DNA from: RGIG8306 sp964426655
Lineage (GTDB): Bacteria > Bacillota > Clostridia > Lachnospirales > Lachnospiraceae
DNA length: 10,791 nucleotides
Assembly (NCBI GenBank): GCA_964426655.1
Contig: CAYRQT010000057.1
Location: 1-10,791, forward strand
Reading direction: 5' to 3'
In this document: piece by piece, positions 1 through 6,205 of the stretch
Layout of the letters: each line of letters starts with the position of its first letter
Position numbering within the stretch: the first letter of the stretch is position 1
Made by a program: the position numbers and the translations under genes
The notes under the pieces: model-generated
The model's input: the letters and a program-made list of their open reading frames with translations, nothing else
Database searches by the model: none
Told to the model about the DNA's origin: nothing

Positions 1-39
1 ATAGAAGATCTGGTTTTACAGACTTTTATTCACAGTCTC
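1..39. mobile_element. Probable insertion-sequence end (IS256-like)
   Basis: On the minus strand this stretch starts GAGACTGTGAATAAAAGTCT at position 39 and runs off the window edge. A GAGACTGT-type start followed by an internal AGTCTGT repeat resembles, from memory, the terminal inverted repeats of some IS256-family elements in Firmicutes. Positions 20-24 (AGACT) and 34-38 (AGTCT) form a small inverted repeat. The epimerase reading frame loses its family similarity exactly at the 39/40 junction, as expected if an element inserted there. No transposase is visible because the window stops, so the family assignment is tentative. A deletion or assembly join would look the same. Confidence 0.4.
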
Positions 40-928
40 GCAGCACACCAGCCCGCACCAATTCCTCGCTCAAGATTTGCACGAAGTCCAGCAGGTTCTC
101 CGGGTTGTTGTTGCCTATATTATACAAAGCATAGGGTGGTACTGGCAGACCATCCTCACCGGTAGTTCGATCAGGTGCTTTTTTCATCACCTTCTCAACG
201 CCGGTCACGATATCGTCAATATAGGTAAAGTCACGTTTGCAGTTTCCATAGTTGAATATTTGGATTGTCTTTCCGGCCCTCAGCTTATCGGTAAAGCCAA
301 AGTAGGCCATGTCAGGCCGGCCGACAGGGCCGTACACTGTGAAAAAGCGCAAACCCGTGCATGGGATGTCATATAGCTTCGCATAAGCGTGAGCCATCAG
401 TTCGTTTGATTTCTTCGAAGCAGCATAAAGAGATACTGGATTGTCTACTTTATCATCCGTGGAGTAGGGAACTTTCTTGTTAGTGCCATAAACGGATGAA
501 CTGGACGCATAGACCAGATGCTCTACCGGAGTATGCCCTTCGTCATAGGAATGCCTGCAGAATTCTAGGATGTTATAGAAACCAATCAGGTTTGATTCGA
601 TATAGGCATCCGGATTAATTATGGAATTGCGAACCCCCGCCTGTGCAGCAAGATTCACAACAACCTGCGGCCTGTATTGAGCAAATATCTCGTTGAGCAG
701 TCCCTTATCTGCAATACTTCCTTTAACAAAAACAAAGGAAGTATGTGCCGACAGTTCAGAAAGCCTTGCTTCCTTCAATCGTACATCGTAATAGTCATTT
801 ATGTTATCGATTCCGATGATTATCACATCTTTCATATTTTCATAAAGACGCTTTACCAGATTGGCTCCTATAAATCCAGCAACACCAGTCACTAATATTG
901 TTTTTCCATTCAAATCTAAATAACTCAT
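26..928 (-). CDS. NAD-dependent sugar-nucleotide epimerase (UDP-glucuronate 4-epimerase type), C-terminally truncated
   Basis: This is an extended short-chain dehydrogenase/reductase that would interconvert UDP-hexuronates or UDP-hexoses for capsule, O-antigen-like or cell-wall polysaccharide synthesis in the cytoplasm. Seen in the protein: the Rossmann GxxGxxG at residues 15-21, an NAD-ribose-binding acid at D41, SSSSVYG at 142-148, the catalytic YxxxK at Y168-K172, and RFFTVYGP followed by GRPDMA at 194-208, which points to the UDP-glucuronate 4-epimerase branch. The ATG at 928 follows a GGGGGAG ribosome binding site 6 nt upstream. The frame is 300 codons, whereas relatives run to about 350. 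It leaves the family after AGVL (residues 293-296) and stops four codons later, inside sequence that looks like an IS terminus. The lost C-terminal part helps form the sugar-nucleotide pocket, so the product is probably inactive. Codon use is more AT-rich than in the genes to the right, and no partner polysaccharide gene is visible. The NAD-binding half is certain; substrate specificity is inferred. Confidence 0.85.
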   Translation of the reverse strand: MSYLDLNGKTILVTGVAGFIGANLVKRLYENMKDVIIIGIDNINDYYDVRLKEARLSELSAHTSFVFVKGSIADKGLLNEIFAQYRPQVVVNLAAQAGVRNSIINPDAYIESNLIGFYNILEFCRHSYDEGHTPVEHLVYASSSSVYGTNKKVPYSTDDKVDNPVSLYAASKKSNELMAHAYAKLYDIPCTGLRFFTVYGPVGRPDMAYFGFTDKLRAGKTIQIFNYGNCKRDFTYIDDIVTGVEKVMKKAPDRTTGEDGLPVPPYALYNIGNNNPENLLDFVQILSEELVRAGVLRDCE

Positions 929-966
929 CCCGTAGCTCCCCCTTGCTTCTTGCTTTTTCTAAAATC

Positions 967-1015
967 GAAATCACAGTGGACAATCATCCAAGTATTCAAA
1001 AATCTCTGTGATTTC
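967..1015. repeat. Perfect 10-bp inverted repeat upstream of the epimerase
   Basis: GAAATCACAG at 967-976 is mirrored by CTGTGATTTC at 1006-1015, with a 29-nt spacer that itself contains TGGA-caatca-TCCA (977-990). In leftward RNA this would fold in the epimerase leader, 40-90 nt before its start codon. There is no T-run behind it, so it is not an obvious terminator. A regulatory role is only possible, not shown. Confidence 0.4.
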
Positions 1016-1121
1016 AACAGTGCCCTTTCTGCCAAGCAGTTCATCCAATTCTCAGGTCTGTCCAATCAAGGCGATACAAAAGTTCAGCATAGTAAGTGTC
1101 AAAAATATTCATTCTTCCCAT
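971..1121 (-). pseudogene. Possible small ORF broken by a +1 frameshift
   Basis: Read from the ATG at 1121 (or 1112), the minus strand gives an ordinary-looking acidic peptide, MNIFDTYYAELLYRLDWTDL, then stops near 1041. Skipping one base near 1050-1054 continues as ELDELLGRKGTVEITEIFEY and ends at TGA 973-971. Together the halves make about 48-50 residues of balanced amphipathic composition, unlike the antisense frames nearby. No strong ribosome binding site is present; a GGGAAG lies close to the second ATG. I do not recognise the family. It could be a degraded tail of a lost gene upstream of the epimerase, or chance. Confidence 0.25.
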
Positions 1122-1163
1122 CAGCACATCAACTATTTATTTTTGCCTTCTTCCATTCGGGCT

Positions 1164-1206
1164 GCTTATAGGAAAGTTCGCCTGTTGGTGAGCTTTCCTA
1201 TAAAGC
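1164..1206. repeat. Long hairpin-forming inverted repeat
   Basis: TATAGGAAAG (1167-1176) and CTTTCCTATA (1193-1202) are perfect 10-bp arms. The pairing extends outward as GCT/AAGC with a single bulged base. Inward, TTCGCC and GGTGAG continue the stem as plus-strand RNA with G-U pairs, leaving a TGTT loop. The minus-strand version has C-A mismatches at the same places. The arm sequence recurs at 1323-1333, so this is part of a repeat family in the region. Confidence 0.6.
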
Positions 1207-1333
1207 AAAAAAGCCATACCCTTTCTTTCAAGGGTACGGCTAAGAAAGCATTCATCACTGAATACAAAATCCCATAAACTGACTATGAAACTCTTCGCCC
1301 TTCCGATACTCTGTCGCCCCTGTTTATAGGAAA
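1194..1333. repeat. 140-bp segment bounded by 11-bp inverted repeats (MITE-like)
   Basis: TTTCCTATAAA (1194-1204) and TTTATAGGAAA (1323-1333) are exact reverse complements that bound a 140-bp AT-rich segment without coding capacity. The segment includes the intrinsic terminator at 1205-1241. Its right boundary falls about 9 nt behind an orphan GGAGG, where a start codon would be expected. I see no clear target-site duplication, so insertion is inferred from structure only. A third copy of the arm at 1166-1176 means the true element boundary could differ. The terminal sequence is not one I can assign to a known IS family. Confidence 0.35.
1205..1241 (-). terminator. Intrinsic terminator inside the repeat-bounded segment
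   Basis: In leftward RNA, AGCC-g-TACCCTT pairs with AAGGGTA-t-GGCT around a six-base loop (arms 1230-1241 and 1212-1223). The arms are 4 + 7 bp, with a G-U wobble between them, and are followed by TTTTTT and GC. This is a strong rho-independent terminator. It does not belong to the transporter gene, which has its own terminator 200 nt upstream, and it has no coding gene in front of it. It therefore either ends a short untranslated transcript starting near 1380 or came in with the surrounding repeat segment. Confidence 0.75.
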
Positions 1334-1342
1334 TTTATTTTT

Positions 1343-1364
1343 CCTCCACAATATGTTAACATAT
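1343..1364 (-). promoter_or_regulatory. 14-bp palindrome with orphan ribosome binding site
   Basis: ATATGTTAACATAT at 1351-1364 is a perfect palindrome and has the form of a dimeric-repressor operator. Directly after it in the leftward direction is TGTGGAGG (GGAGG at 1347-1343), a good Shine-Dalgarno. No ATG, GTG or TTG follows at usable spacing; the sequence instead runs into the 11-bp repeat at 1333. A weak promoter candidate lies about 25 nt upstream. The layout resembles a gene leader whose coding region has been displaced. The identity of any regulator is unknown. Confidence 0.4.
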
Positions 1365-1448
1365 CAGCCAATGGAAATCAATATTTTTTATGTAAAGTTC
1401 ACGAAAACTATGCAACACTTTCCTTTTCAAGATACATTAGAGAAAAAT

Positions 1449-1481
1449 AAAAAGAAAAAAAAGGACTTCCCATGGAAATCC
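1449..1481 (-). terminator. Intrinsic terminator of the UMF1-like transporter gene
   Basis: In leftward RNA, GGATTTCC (1481-1474) pairs with GGAAGTCC (1470-1463) around an ATG loop, with one U-G wobble. Eight T residues follow, then CTTTTT. It lies 33 nt after the transporter stop codon and marks the end of the main leftward transcription unit. Confidence 0.85.
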
Positions 1482-1514
1482 CTTTCTTTCTAATGGCTCT
1501 ATTCTTCAGACCGG

Positions 1515-2762
1515 TTAGTCAACACTGCCTGCCAGCTTACTTTGCTTCCAGAACAGTACAAAGCCAATGATGAACATGAAAATCAATGCCACAATCCCCG
1601 CCTTGGAGGAAGCAAACAGCTGGGCCGTAATGCTAAGGAGCAGCACACCCAGGGCACTGGCCCCCTTTCCGAAAATGTCAAACACCCCAAAATATTCACT
1701 GGAGCGGTCCTTTGGAATGATTTTGGCATAATAGGAGCGGCTCAGGGCCTGAATGGCCCCCTGAAACAGGGCCACGCACACTGCCAGGATCCAGAACTCA
1801 TAGGCCCTATCCAGCTGCAGGGCAAACAACGCAATGCCTGCATAGGCACCAATGCACACCATCAGCAGATAATCCGCCTTAACTTTTCTGGCCAGCTTTC
1901 CAAAGAAAATGGCGGCCGGGAAAGCCACGATCTGGGTCAGAAGCAAAGCCCCCAAAAGCTGGTTGTCGTCAATGCCCACATCCTTCCCATAGGAGGTAGC
2001 CATTTCTATAATGGTGTACACCCCATCAATATAGAAGAAAAAGGCCAGCAGGAACAGCAGCACTTTCTTGTTCTGCTTGATTTCCCCACCCACATGGAAC
2101 AGCCGCTTAAAGCTGCTTGCCACCGGTCGTTCTCCTTTTTCCACATAATACACCTGTTCATAGCTTTTTAACAGGGGCAACGTCAGACAGAACCACCAGA
2201 TGGCATTTAACAAAAAGGCAATGACCATGGCGGTGGTGCCGGAAATGCCGATTTTGTCTGCCAGCAGAATGATGGCCAGGCTGATGGTAAAGGGAATGCA
2301 GCTGCCAATGTAGCCCCAGGCATAGCCCTGGGAGGACACATAGTCCATCCGGTCATCTGCAGACACATCTGTCAGCATGGCATCATAAAAAATCAGGCTG
2401 CCGTTAAAGGCCACCTTGGCCACCACGAACACGATCAGAAACAGCAACGGGATCCGGGGCACGGACAGGGCTGCACAGCCCAGGGCACCCATCAGCATAA
2501 AGAAAGTAAACAGGGGCTTCTTATACCCTTTGGTATCTGCAATGGCCCCCAGGGTGGGCCCCAGAATGGCCACAATGATGGTGGCAATGGTTAACGCATA
2601 GCCCCAGTAGGCGGTGGCATCCGTGGAAACAATGCCCATGTCCTCCGCCATGTTCTTAAAGTAAATGGGAATGACGGTGGACACCAGCATGATGAAGGCT
2701 GAGTTGGCCACATCATATAAAATCCATCGTTTTTCCTTTTTAGTCAGTACCATTTTGTCCAT
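1515..2762 (-). CDS. UMF1/Atg22-like MFS transporter
   Basis: This 415-residue polytopic membrane protein belongs to the UMF1 branch of the major facilitator superfamily, the bacterial relatives of the yeast vacuolar efflux protein Atg22. Substrates of bacterial members are not established; amino-acid or nutrient efflux is only an analogy. Family marks seen: the YDVANSAF signature at 16-23 in the first helix, FYIDGVYTI at 243-251, and the long GAIQALSRSYYAKIIP and SEYFGVFDIFGKGAS stretch at 335-369. Hydrophobic segments alternate along the full length, with a hydrophilic central loop at about 200-232, which fits twelve helices. The length is normal. The ATG at 2762 has GGAGGTG 6 nt upstream; the internal ATG at codon 4 is too far from it. 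The gene follows the Ca2+-type ATPase by 127 nt with no terminator between, so it may be read through from the cluster or have its own weak promoter there. Confidence 0.88.
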   Translation of the reverse strand: MDKMVLTKKEKRWILYDVANSAFIMLVSTVIPIYFKNMAEDMGIVSTDATAYWGYALTIATIIVAILGPTLGAIADTKGYKKPLFTFFMLMGALGCAALSVPRIPLLFLIVFVVAKVAFNGSLIFYDAMLTDVSADDRMDYVSSQGYAWGYIGSCIPFTISLAIILLADKIGISGTTAMVIAFLLNAIWWFCLTLPLLKSYEQVYYVEKGERPVASSFKRLFHVGGEIKQNKKVLLFLLAFFFYIDGVYTIIEMATSYGKDVGIDDNQLLGALLLTQIVAFPAAIFFGKLARKVKADYLLMVCIGAYAGIALFALQLDRAYEFWILAVCVALFQGAIQALSRSYYAKIIPKDRSSEYFGVFDIFGKGASALGVLLLSITAQLFASSKAGIVALIFMFIIGFVLFWKQSKLAGSVD

Positions 2763-2793
2763 GCTACACCTCCGTTTTTCTTCTTATACAGCA

Positions 2794-2823
2794 ATGGCTA
2801 CCTGTTAGTATACAGGCAGCCAT
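2794..2823 (-). promoter_or_regulatory. 12-bp stem-loop in the transporter leader
   Basis: ATGGCTACCTGT (2794-2805) and ACAGGCAGCCAT (2812-2823) pair along 12 positions with a single internal mismatch (G-U in leftward RNA). The loop is six bases. No T-run follows in either direction, so it is not a standard terminator. The loop and arm edge contain TATACT, a possible -10 box on the minus strand, but there is no good -35 at 17 nt. It could be an mRNA processing or stability element, an operator overlapping a promoter, or nothing. Confidence 0.35.
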
Positions 2824-2889
2824 ATGCAAATACCCATGTAGAAATCTAAAAACCAGCTAAAATCTGTGTAAACCCCTTTACGAATGGTT

Positions 2890-5550
2890 TCAGATGGCTT
2901 TTTTCTTTGCGGCCACAGTCCGCTGTACCAGCTTTACCACCTCCACAATGGGAATGACAGTAAAGGCAATGCCCATGGCCACCACAAATTCCTCTACGGA
3001 AATCTGTTCAAATTTAAAGGCGTTGGCAATGGGTGTCACATATAAGATCACAATGGTGAGAATCAGGCTGAATATGGAACCTGCCCACAAAAACACATTC
3101 TGCCCTTTCAGGCTGAACAAACTCTCCCGCTGGCTGCGCATGTTAAAGCTGTGGAACAGCTCTGCAAAGCTTAAGGTTAAAAAGGCCATGGTGACCCCGT
3201 CTGCGCTCTGGGCAATTTCCCATACCCCAGATTCCATGTAGTGCCCCACAAAATAAGCAATCAGGGTGAGAATCGTCACCAGGGTCCCCTGGTACAAAAC
3301 ATCCATTCCTAAGCCCCCTGCAAAGATGCCGTCCTTAGGATCCCTGGGCTTTCTCTTCATAATGTTGGCATCCCCCTTTTCCATGCCCAGGGCCAGGGCC
3401 GGGAAGCTGTCCGTGATCAGGTTGATCCACAGCAGATGCACCGGCTGCAAAATGGTAAAGCCCAAAAGGGTGGCAAGGAAAATGCTTAACACCTCGCTCA
3501 TGTTGGAAGCCAGAAGGAACTGAATGGATTTGCGGATATTGTCGTAAATCTTTCGCCCTTCCTTTACGGCCCCCACAATAGTGGCAAAATTATCATCTGC
3601 CAGCACCATGTCCGCCACGTTCTTTGTCACATCCGTGCCGGTGATGCCCATGCCAATGCCGATGTCCGCACTCTTAATACTGGGGGCATCGTTTACCCCG
3701 TCCCCTGTCATGGCCGTGATATGCCCCTTCTTTCTCCAAGCATTCACGATCCGCACCTTATGTTCCGGCTGTACTCTGGCATAGACCCGGTATTTTTCAA
3801 TATCCCGTTCCAGCGTCTCATCGGAAATCTGATCCAGCTGCGCCCCGGTAATGGCCTGGCTTTCCTCTGTCAGAATGCCCAGCTGCCTGGCAATGGCCAC
3901 TGCAGTATCCCGGTGGTCCCCGGTAATCATAATGGCGGTAATGCCCGCCTCCTTGCATTCTTCAATGGCCGCCTTCACCTCAGGGCGAATGGGATCGATC
4001 ATCCCCACAATGCCCACAAAAATCAGATCCTTTTCCAGGGTGGCCGGCTCGTAATCGGCAGGGGCTTCTTCCCAGACCCGGTATGCAAGGCTTAACACCC
4101 GCAGGGCGTTGGAAGCCATTTCCTTATTGGCCGCCATCACATCGGCCACCGCCTCTTTGGTCAGAGGCAGCACTTCTTTGTCCTTCAGATAATGGGTACA
4201 GCAGGCCAGCACCTCGTCCAGTCCCCCTTTGGTGTACTGCACAAGGCCCTTTGAAGTCTGATGAACAGTGCTCATCCGCTTTCTGCCACTGTCAAAGGGA
4301 GCCTCCCCAATACGAGGTTCCTCTTCCTTTAAGGTATATTTGGAAAGGCCTTCCTTGTAGGCATAATTCACCAGGGCGCATTCTGTGGGTTCTCCCACAG
4401 CACTTTCCCCGTCCAGCTCCGCATCCGAACACAGGGCCATGCCCCGGGCCAGAAGGGGTACATCCGGGGTGAAGGCCTCTACCACTGTCATTTTGTTCTG
4501 GGTCAGGGTACCGGTTTTATCGCTACAGATGATTTCCGCACATCCAAGAGTTTCCACAGCAGTCAGGCGCCGGATAATGGCATTCTTTTTGGACATATTG
4601 GTAACCCCGATGGAGAGCACCACCGTCACCACCATGGCCAGTCCCTCTGGAATGGCTGCCACAGCAAGACTCACTGCAATCATAAAGGTGTGCAGGATTA
4701 CTTCCCCGTGGAAGTCCCCTTCTTTTAACAGACTGAACAGGAAGATAAATACACAGATGCCAATGACCAGGTAGCTTAAAATTTTGCTCAGCTGGGCCAG
4801 CTTCATCTGCAAAGGGGTCTGGCTGTCTTCCGCCTGGGAAATGGCATCTGCAATTTTACCCATCTCCGTTTCCATACCGGCCCCGGTAATAACGGCCCGT
4901 CCCCGGCCATACACCACGGTACTGCCCATGTACACCATGTTCTTCCGGTCTCCCAGGGGCACATCCGTCCCGGCTCCATCCTCTTTTTCTCCAGACAGGC
5001 CCAGCACCTCCATCATTTTGTTGACAGGAACGCTTTCTCCGGTAAGAGCCGCTTCCTCAATTTTCATGCTGGCACTTTCCAGAATACGGCCATCTGCAGG
5101 CACTGCATCCCCTGCTTCCAGCACGATCACATCCCCCACCACCAGCTCTTCCGAATGAACGGTCTGCTGCTTGCCATCCCGCATCACCTTACTGGTGGCT
5201 GCCGCCATTTCCTGCAGGGCCTCAATGGCTTTTTCTGCCTTGCTCTCCTGGTACACCCCAAGGACGGCATTAATCAGTACCACCGCCAGGATGATGATCA
5301 CATCGGCAAAGCTTTCATTTTCCAAAACGGCGGTAACGGCGGAAATAAGGGCCGCTGCCAGCAGGATGAGGATCATGGGATCCTTCATCTGGGCAAGGAA
5401 CCGTTCTGCCAGGGTTACCTTTTTTCCTTCAGCCAGCTTATTTTTGCCATTTTCCGCCAGCCGCTTTTCAGCTTCCTTTGAGGATAGTCCCTCGGGGGTA
5501 CTGCCAACTGCCTGCAGCACCTCTTCCTGTTCCATCTGATAATATTTCAC
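2890..5550 (-). CDS. Calcium-transporting P-type ATPase (P2A type)
   Basis: This cytoplasmic-membrane pump couples ATP hydrolysis to cation export, very likely Ca2+. I start it at the GTG at 5550, which has AAAGGAG 6 nt upstream and gives 886 residues. The open frame extends ten codons further to a TTG without a ribosome binding site. In 886-residue numbering: actuator TGES at 170-173, helix-4 PEGL at 301-304, phosphorylation site DKTGTLT at 344-350, MITGDHRDTA at 541-550, and hinge TGDGVNDAP at 615-623. The Ca2+ ligands of SERCA have counterparts: the helix-4 Glu (302), helix-5 Asn and Glu in SNMSE (683, 686), helix-6 Asn, Thr and Asp in NLITD (710, 713, 714), and the helix-8 Glu in FAEL (797). 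Length and all domains are complete. It lies 63 nt behind the rhomboid gene with no terminator between. I see no yybP-ykoY-type manganese riboswitch in that gap. Mn2+ as an alternative substrate cannot be excluded. Confidence 0.93.
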   Translation of the reverse strand: MKYYQMEQEEVLQAVGSTPEGLSSKEAEKRLAENGKNKLAEGKKVTLAERFLAQMKDPMILILLAAALISAVTAVLENESFADVIIILAVVLINAVLGVYQESKAEKAIEALQEMAAATSKVMRDGKQQTVHSEELVVGDVIVLEAGDAVPADGRILESASMKIEEAALTGESVPVNKMMEVLGLSGEKEDGAGTDVPLGDRKNMVYMGSTVVYGRGRAVITGAGMETEMGKIADAISQAEDSQTPLQMKLAQLSKILSYLVIGICVFIFLFSLLKEGDFHGEVILHTFMIAVSLAVAAIPEGLAMVVTVVLSIGVTNMSKKNAIIRRLTAVETLGCAEIICSDKTGTLTQNKMTVVEAFTPDVPLLARGMALCSDAELDGESAVGEPTECALVNYAYKEGLSKYTLKEEEPRIGEAPFDSGRKRMSTVHQTSKGLVQYTKGGLDEVLACCTHYLKDKEVLPLTKEAVADVMAANKEMASNALRVLSLAYRVWEEAPADYEPATLEKDLIFVGIVGMIDPIRPEVKAAIEECKEAGITAIMITGDHRDTAVAIARQLGILTEESQAITGAQLDQISDETLERDIEKYRVYARVQPEHKVRIVNAWRKKGHITAMTGDGVNDAPSIKSADIGIGMGITGTDVTKNVADMVLADDNFATIVGAVKEGRKIYDNIRKSIQFLLASNMSEVLSIFLATLLGFTILQPVHLLWINLITDSFPALALGMEKGDANIMKRKPRDPKDGIFAGGLGMDVLYQGTLVTILTLIAYFVGHYMESGVWEIAQSADGVTMAFLTLSFAELFHSFNMRSQRESLFSLKGQNVFLWAGSIFSLILTIVILYVTPIANAFKFEQISVEEFVVAMGIAFTVIPIVEVVKLVQRTVAAKKKAI

Positions 5551-5613
5551 CGTATTCTCCTTTAAACATCTTTTCGTCAAAGTATTTGCTCATGAATTTA
5601 CTGCACTATGAAA

Positions 5614-6192
5614 TTACCCGCTGCGCCGGTCTCCGGACTGCAGGAAAAACCCTGCAAAAGCCCCCACCAGCCCTCCCAGAATATGGGACATCTGGGACAC
5701 ATTGTCCGAGGAGGTAATGCCGCTGTAGATCTGTCCGCCCAGATACAGGGCCCCCACCACCAGGAAGGTCAGGGGTATGGTTCCCTCTCTTAAGTCCGTA
5801 ATGGACGAAAGCAGAATAAACGCAAACACCACGCCACTGGCCCCAAGCAGCGCCCCGGAGGACACCAGAATGTGGGCCAGGCCGGTGACCAGGGCCGTAA
5901 TGGCAATGATCAGCCCCAGCTTTTTGCTGCCGTACTTTTCCTCCAGCATGGGGCCGGTCAGAAGAAAGAGCAGCATGTTGTTATAAAAATGAGACCAGCT
6001 GGCATGTCCTAACACATGGGTAAACAGCCGCAGATAGGTGAGGGGATCTAAGGGACTGCTGCGGTAGACACAAAACAGCAGCGCCGTACTGCGTCCCCCT
6101 GTAAGCACCGACAGCAGCTGCATCAGAAACGACAGACCTGCAAAGCCCAGTACCACCGGTGCATTCATGTGAATGCGGGGAAAACCTTTCAT
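5614..6192 (-). CDS. Rhomboid family intramembrane serine protease
   Basis: This 192-residue integral membrane protein should cleave transmembrane segments of other membrane proteins. The catalytic dyad is visible as GASG at 117-120 (nucleophile S119) and the histidine of SQMSHILGG (H170). The HxxxN motif that forms the oxyanion site is HFYNN (H68, N72). Hydrophobic segments run at about 11-30, 35-45, 70-81, 92-110, 115-130, 140-158 and 168-184, which fits a six-helix bacterial rhomboid core. The ATG at 6192 is preceded by GGAAGG at a 3-nt spacing. The open frame runs 60 codons further upstream, but that part is Arg/Lys-rich, lies antisense-like across the scpB end in another frame, and is not protein-like. 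The gene begins 13 nt after the scpB stop, suggesting cotranscription. No substrate is evident from context. Confidence 0.9.
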   Translation of the reverse strand: MKGFPRIHMNAPVVLGFAGLSFLMQLLSVLTGGRSTALLFCVYRSSPLDPLTYLRLFTHVLGHASWSHFYNNMLLFLLTGPMLEEKYGSKKLGLIIAITALVTGLAHILVSSGALLGASGVVFAFILLSSITDLREGTIPLTFLVVGALYLGGQIYSGITSSDNVSQMSHILGGLVGAFAGFFLQSGDRRSG

Positions 6193-6205
6193 ATCCCTTC
6201 CTTTC

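Larger units (their letters stand above)
929..1514. other. AT-rich gene-poor stretch with nested inverted repeats
   Basis: There is no intact gene in these 586 bases. From right to left it contains the transporter's terminator (1449-1481), a weak leftward promoter candidate (TTGCAT at 1410-1415, 17-nt spacer, CATAAA at 1387-1392), a 14-bp palindrome at 1351-1364, and a GGAGG at 1343-1347 with no start codon behind it. Further left are a 140-bp repeat-bounded segment (1194-1333) carrying a second terminator, a long hairpin (1164-1206), a possible frameshifted small ORF (971-1121), and a 10-bp inverted repeat (967-1015). The plus-strand open frames here have no ribosome binding sites and low-complexity composition, and I do not regard them as genes. 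Confidence 0.6.

Noticed and set aside
1212..1241. Group II intron domain V
   Set aside because: The AGCCGTAC...GAAA pattern is superficially similar, but there is no catalytic triad and bulge arrangement; a T-run follows directly, as in an ordinary terminator.
1542..2171. Plus-strand open frame of 209 codons opposite the transporter
   Set aside because: It is antisense to a clear UMF1-type protein, has no ribosome binding site, and its composition (His, Gln, Pro-rich) is what reverse reading of membrane codons gives.
4083..4774. Two overlapping 129-codon plus-strand frames opposite the P-type ATPase
   Set aside because: They are antisense to the phosphorylation domain, which has intact catalytic motifs; low-complexity Ser/Pro composition.
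5551..5613. Cation riboswitch (yybP-ykoY type) ahead of the P-type ATPase
   Set aside because: The gap is 63 nt, too short for that aptamer, and none of its conserved loop sequence is present.
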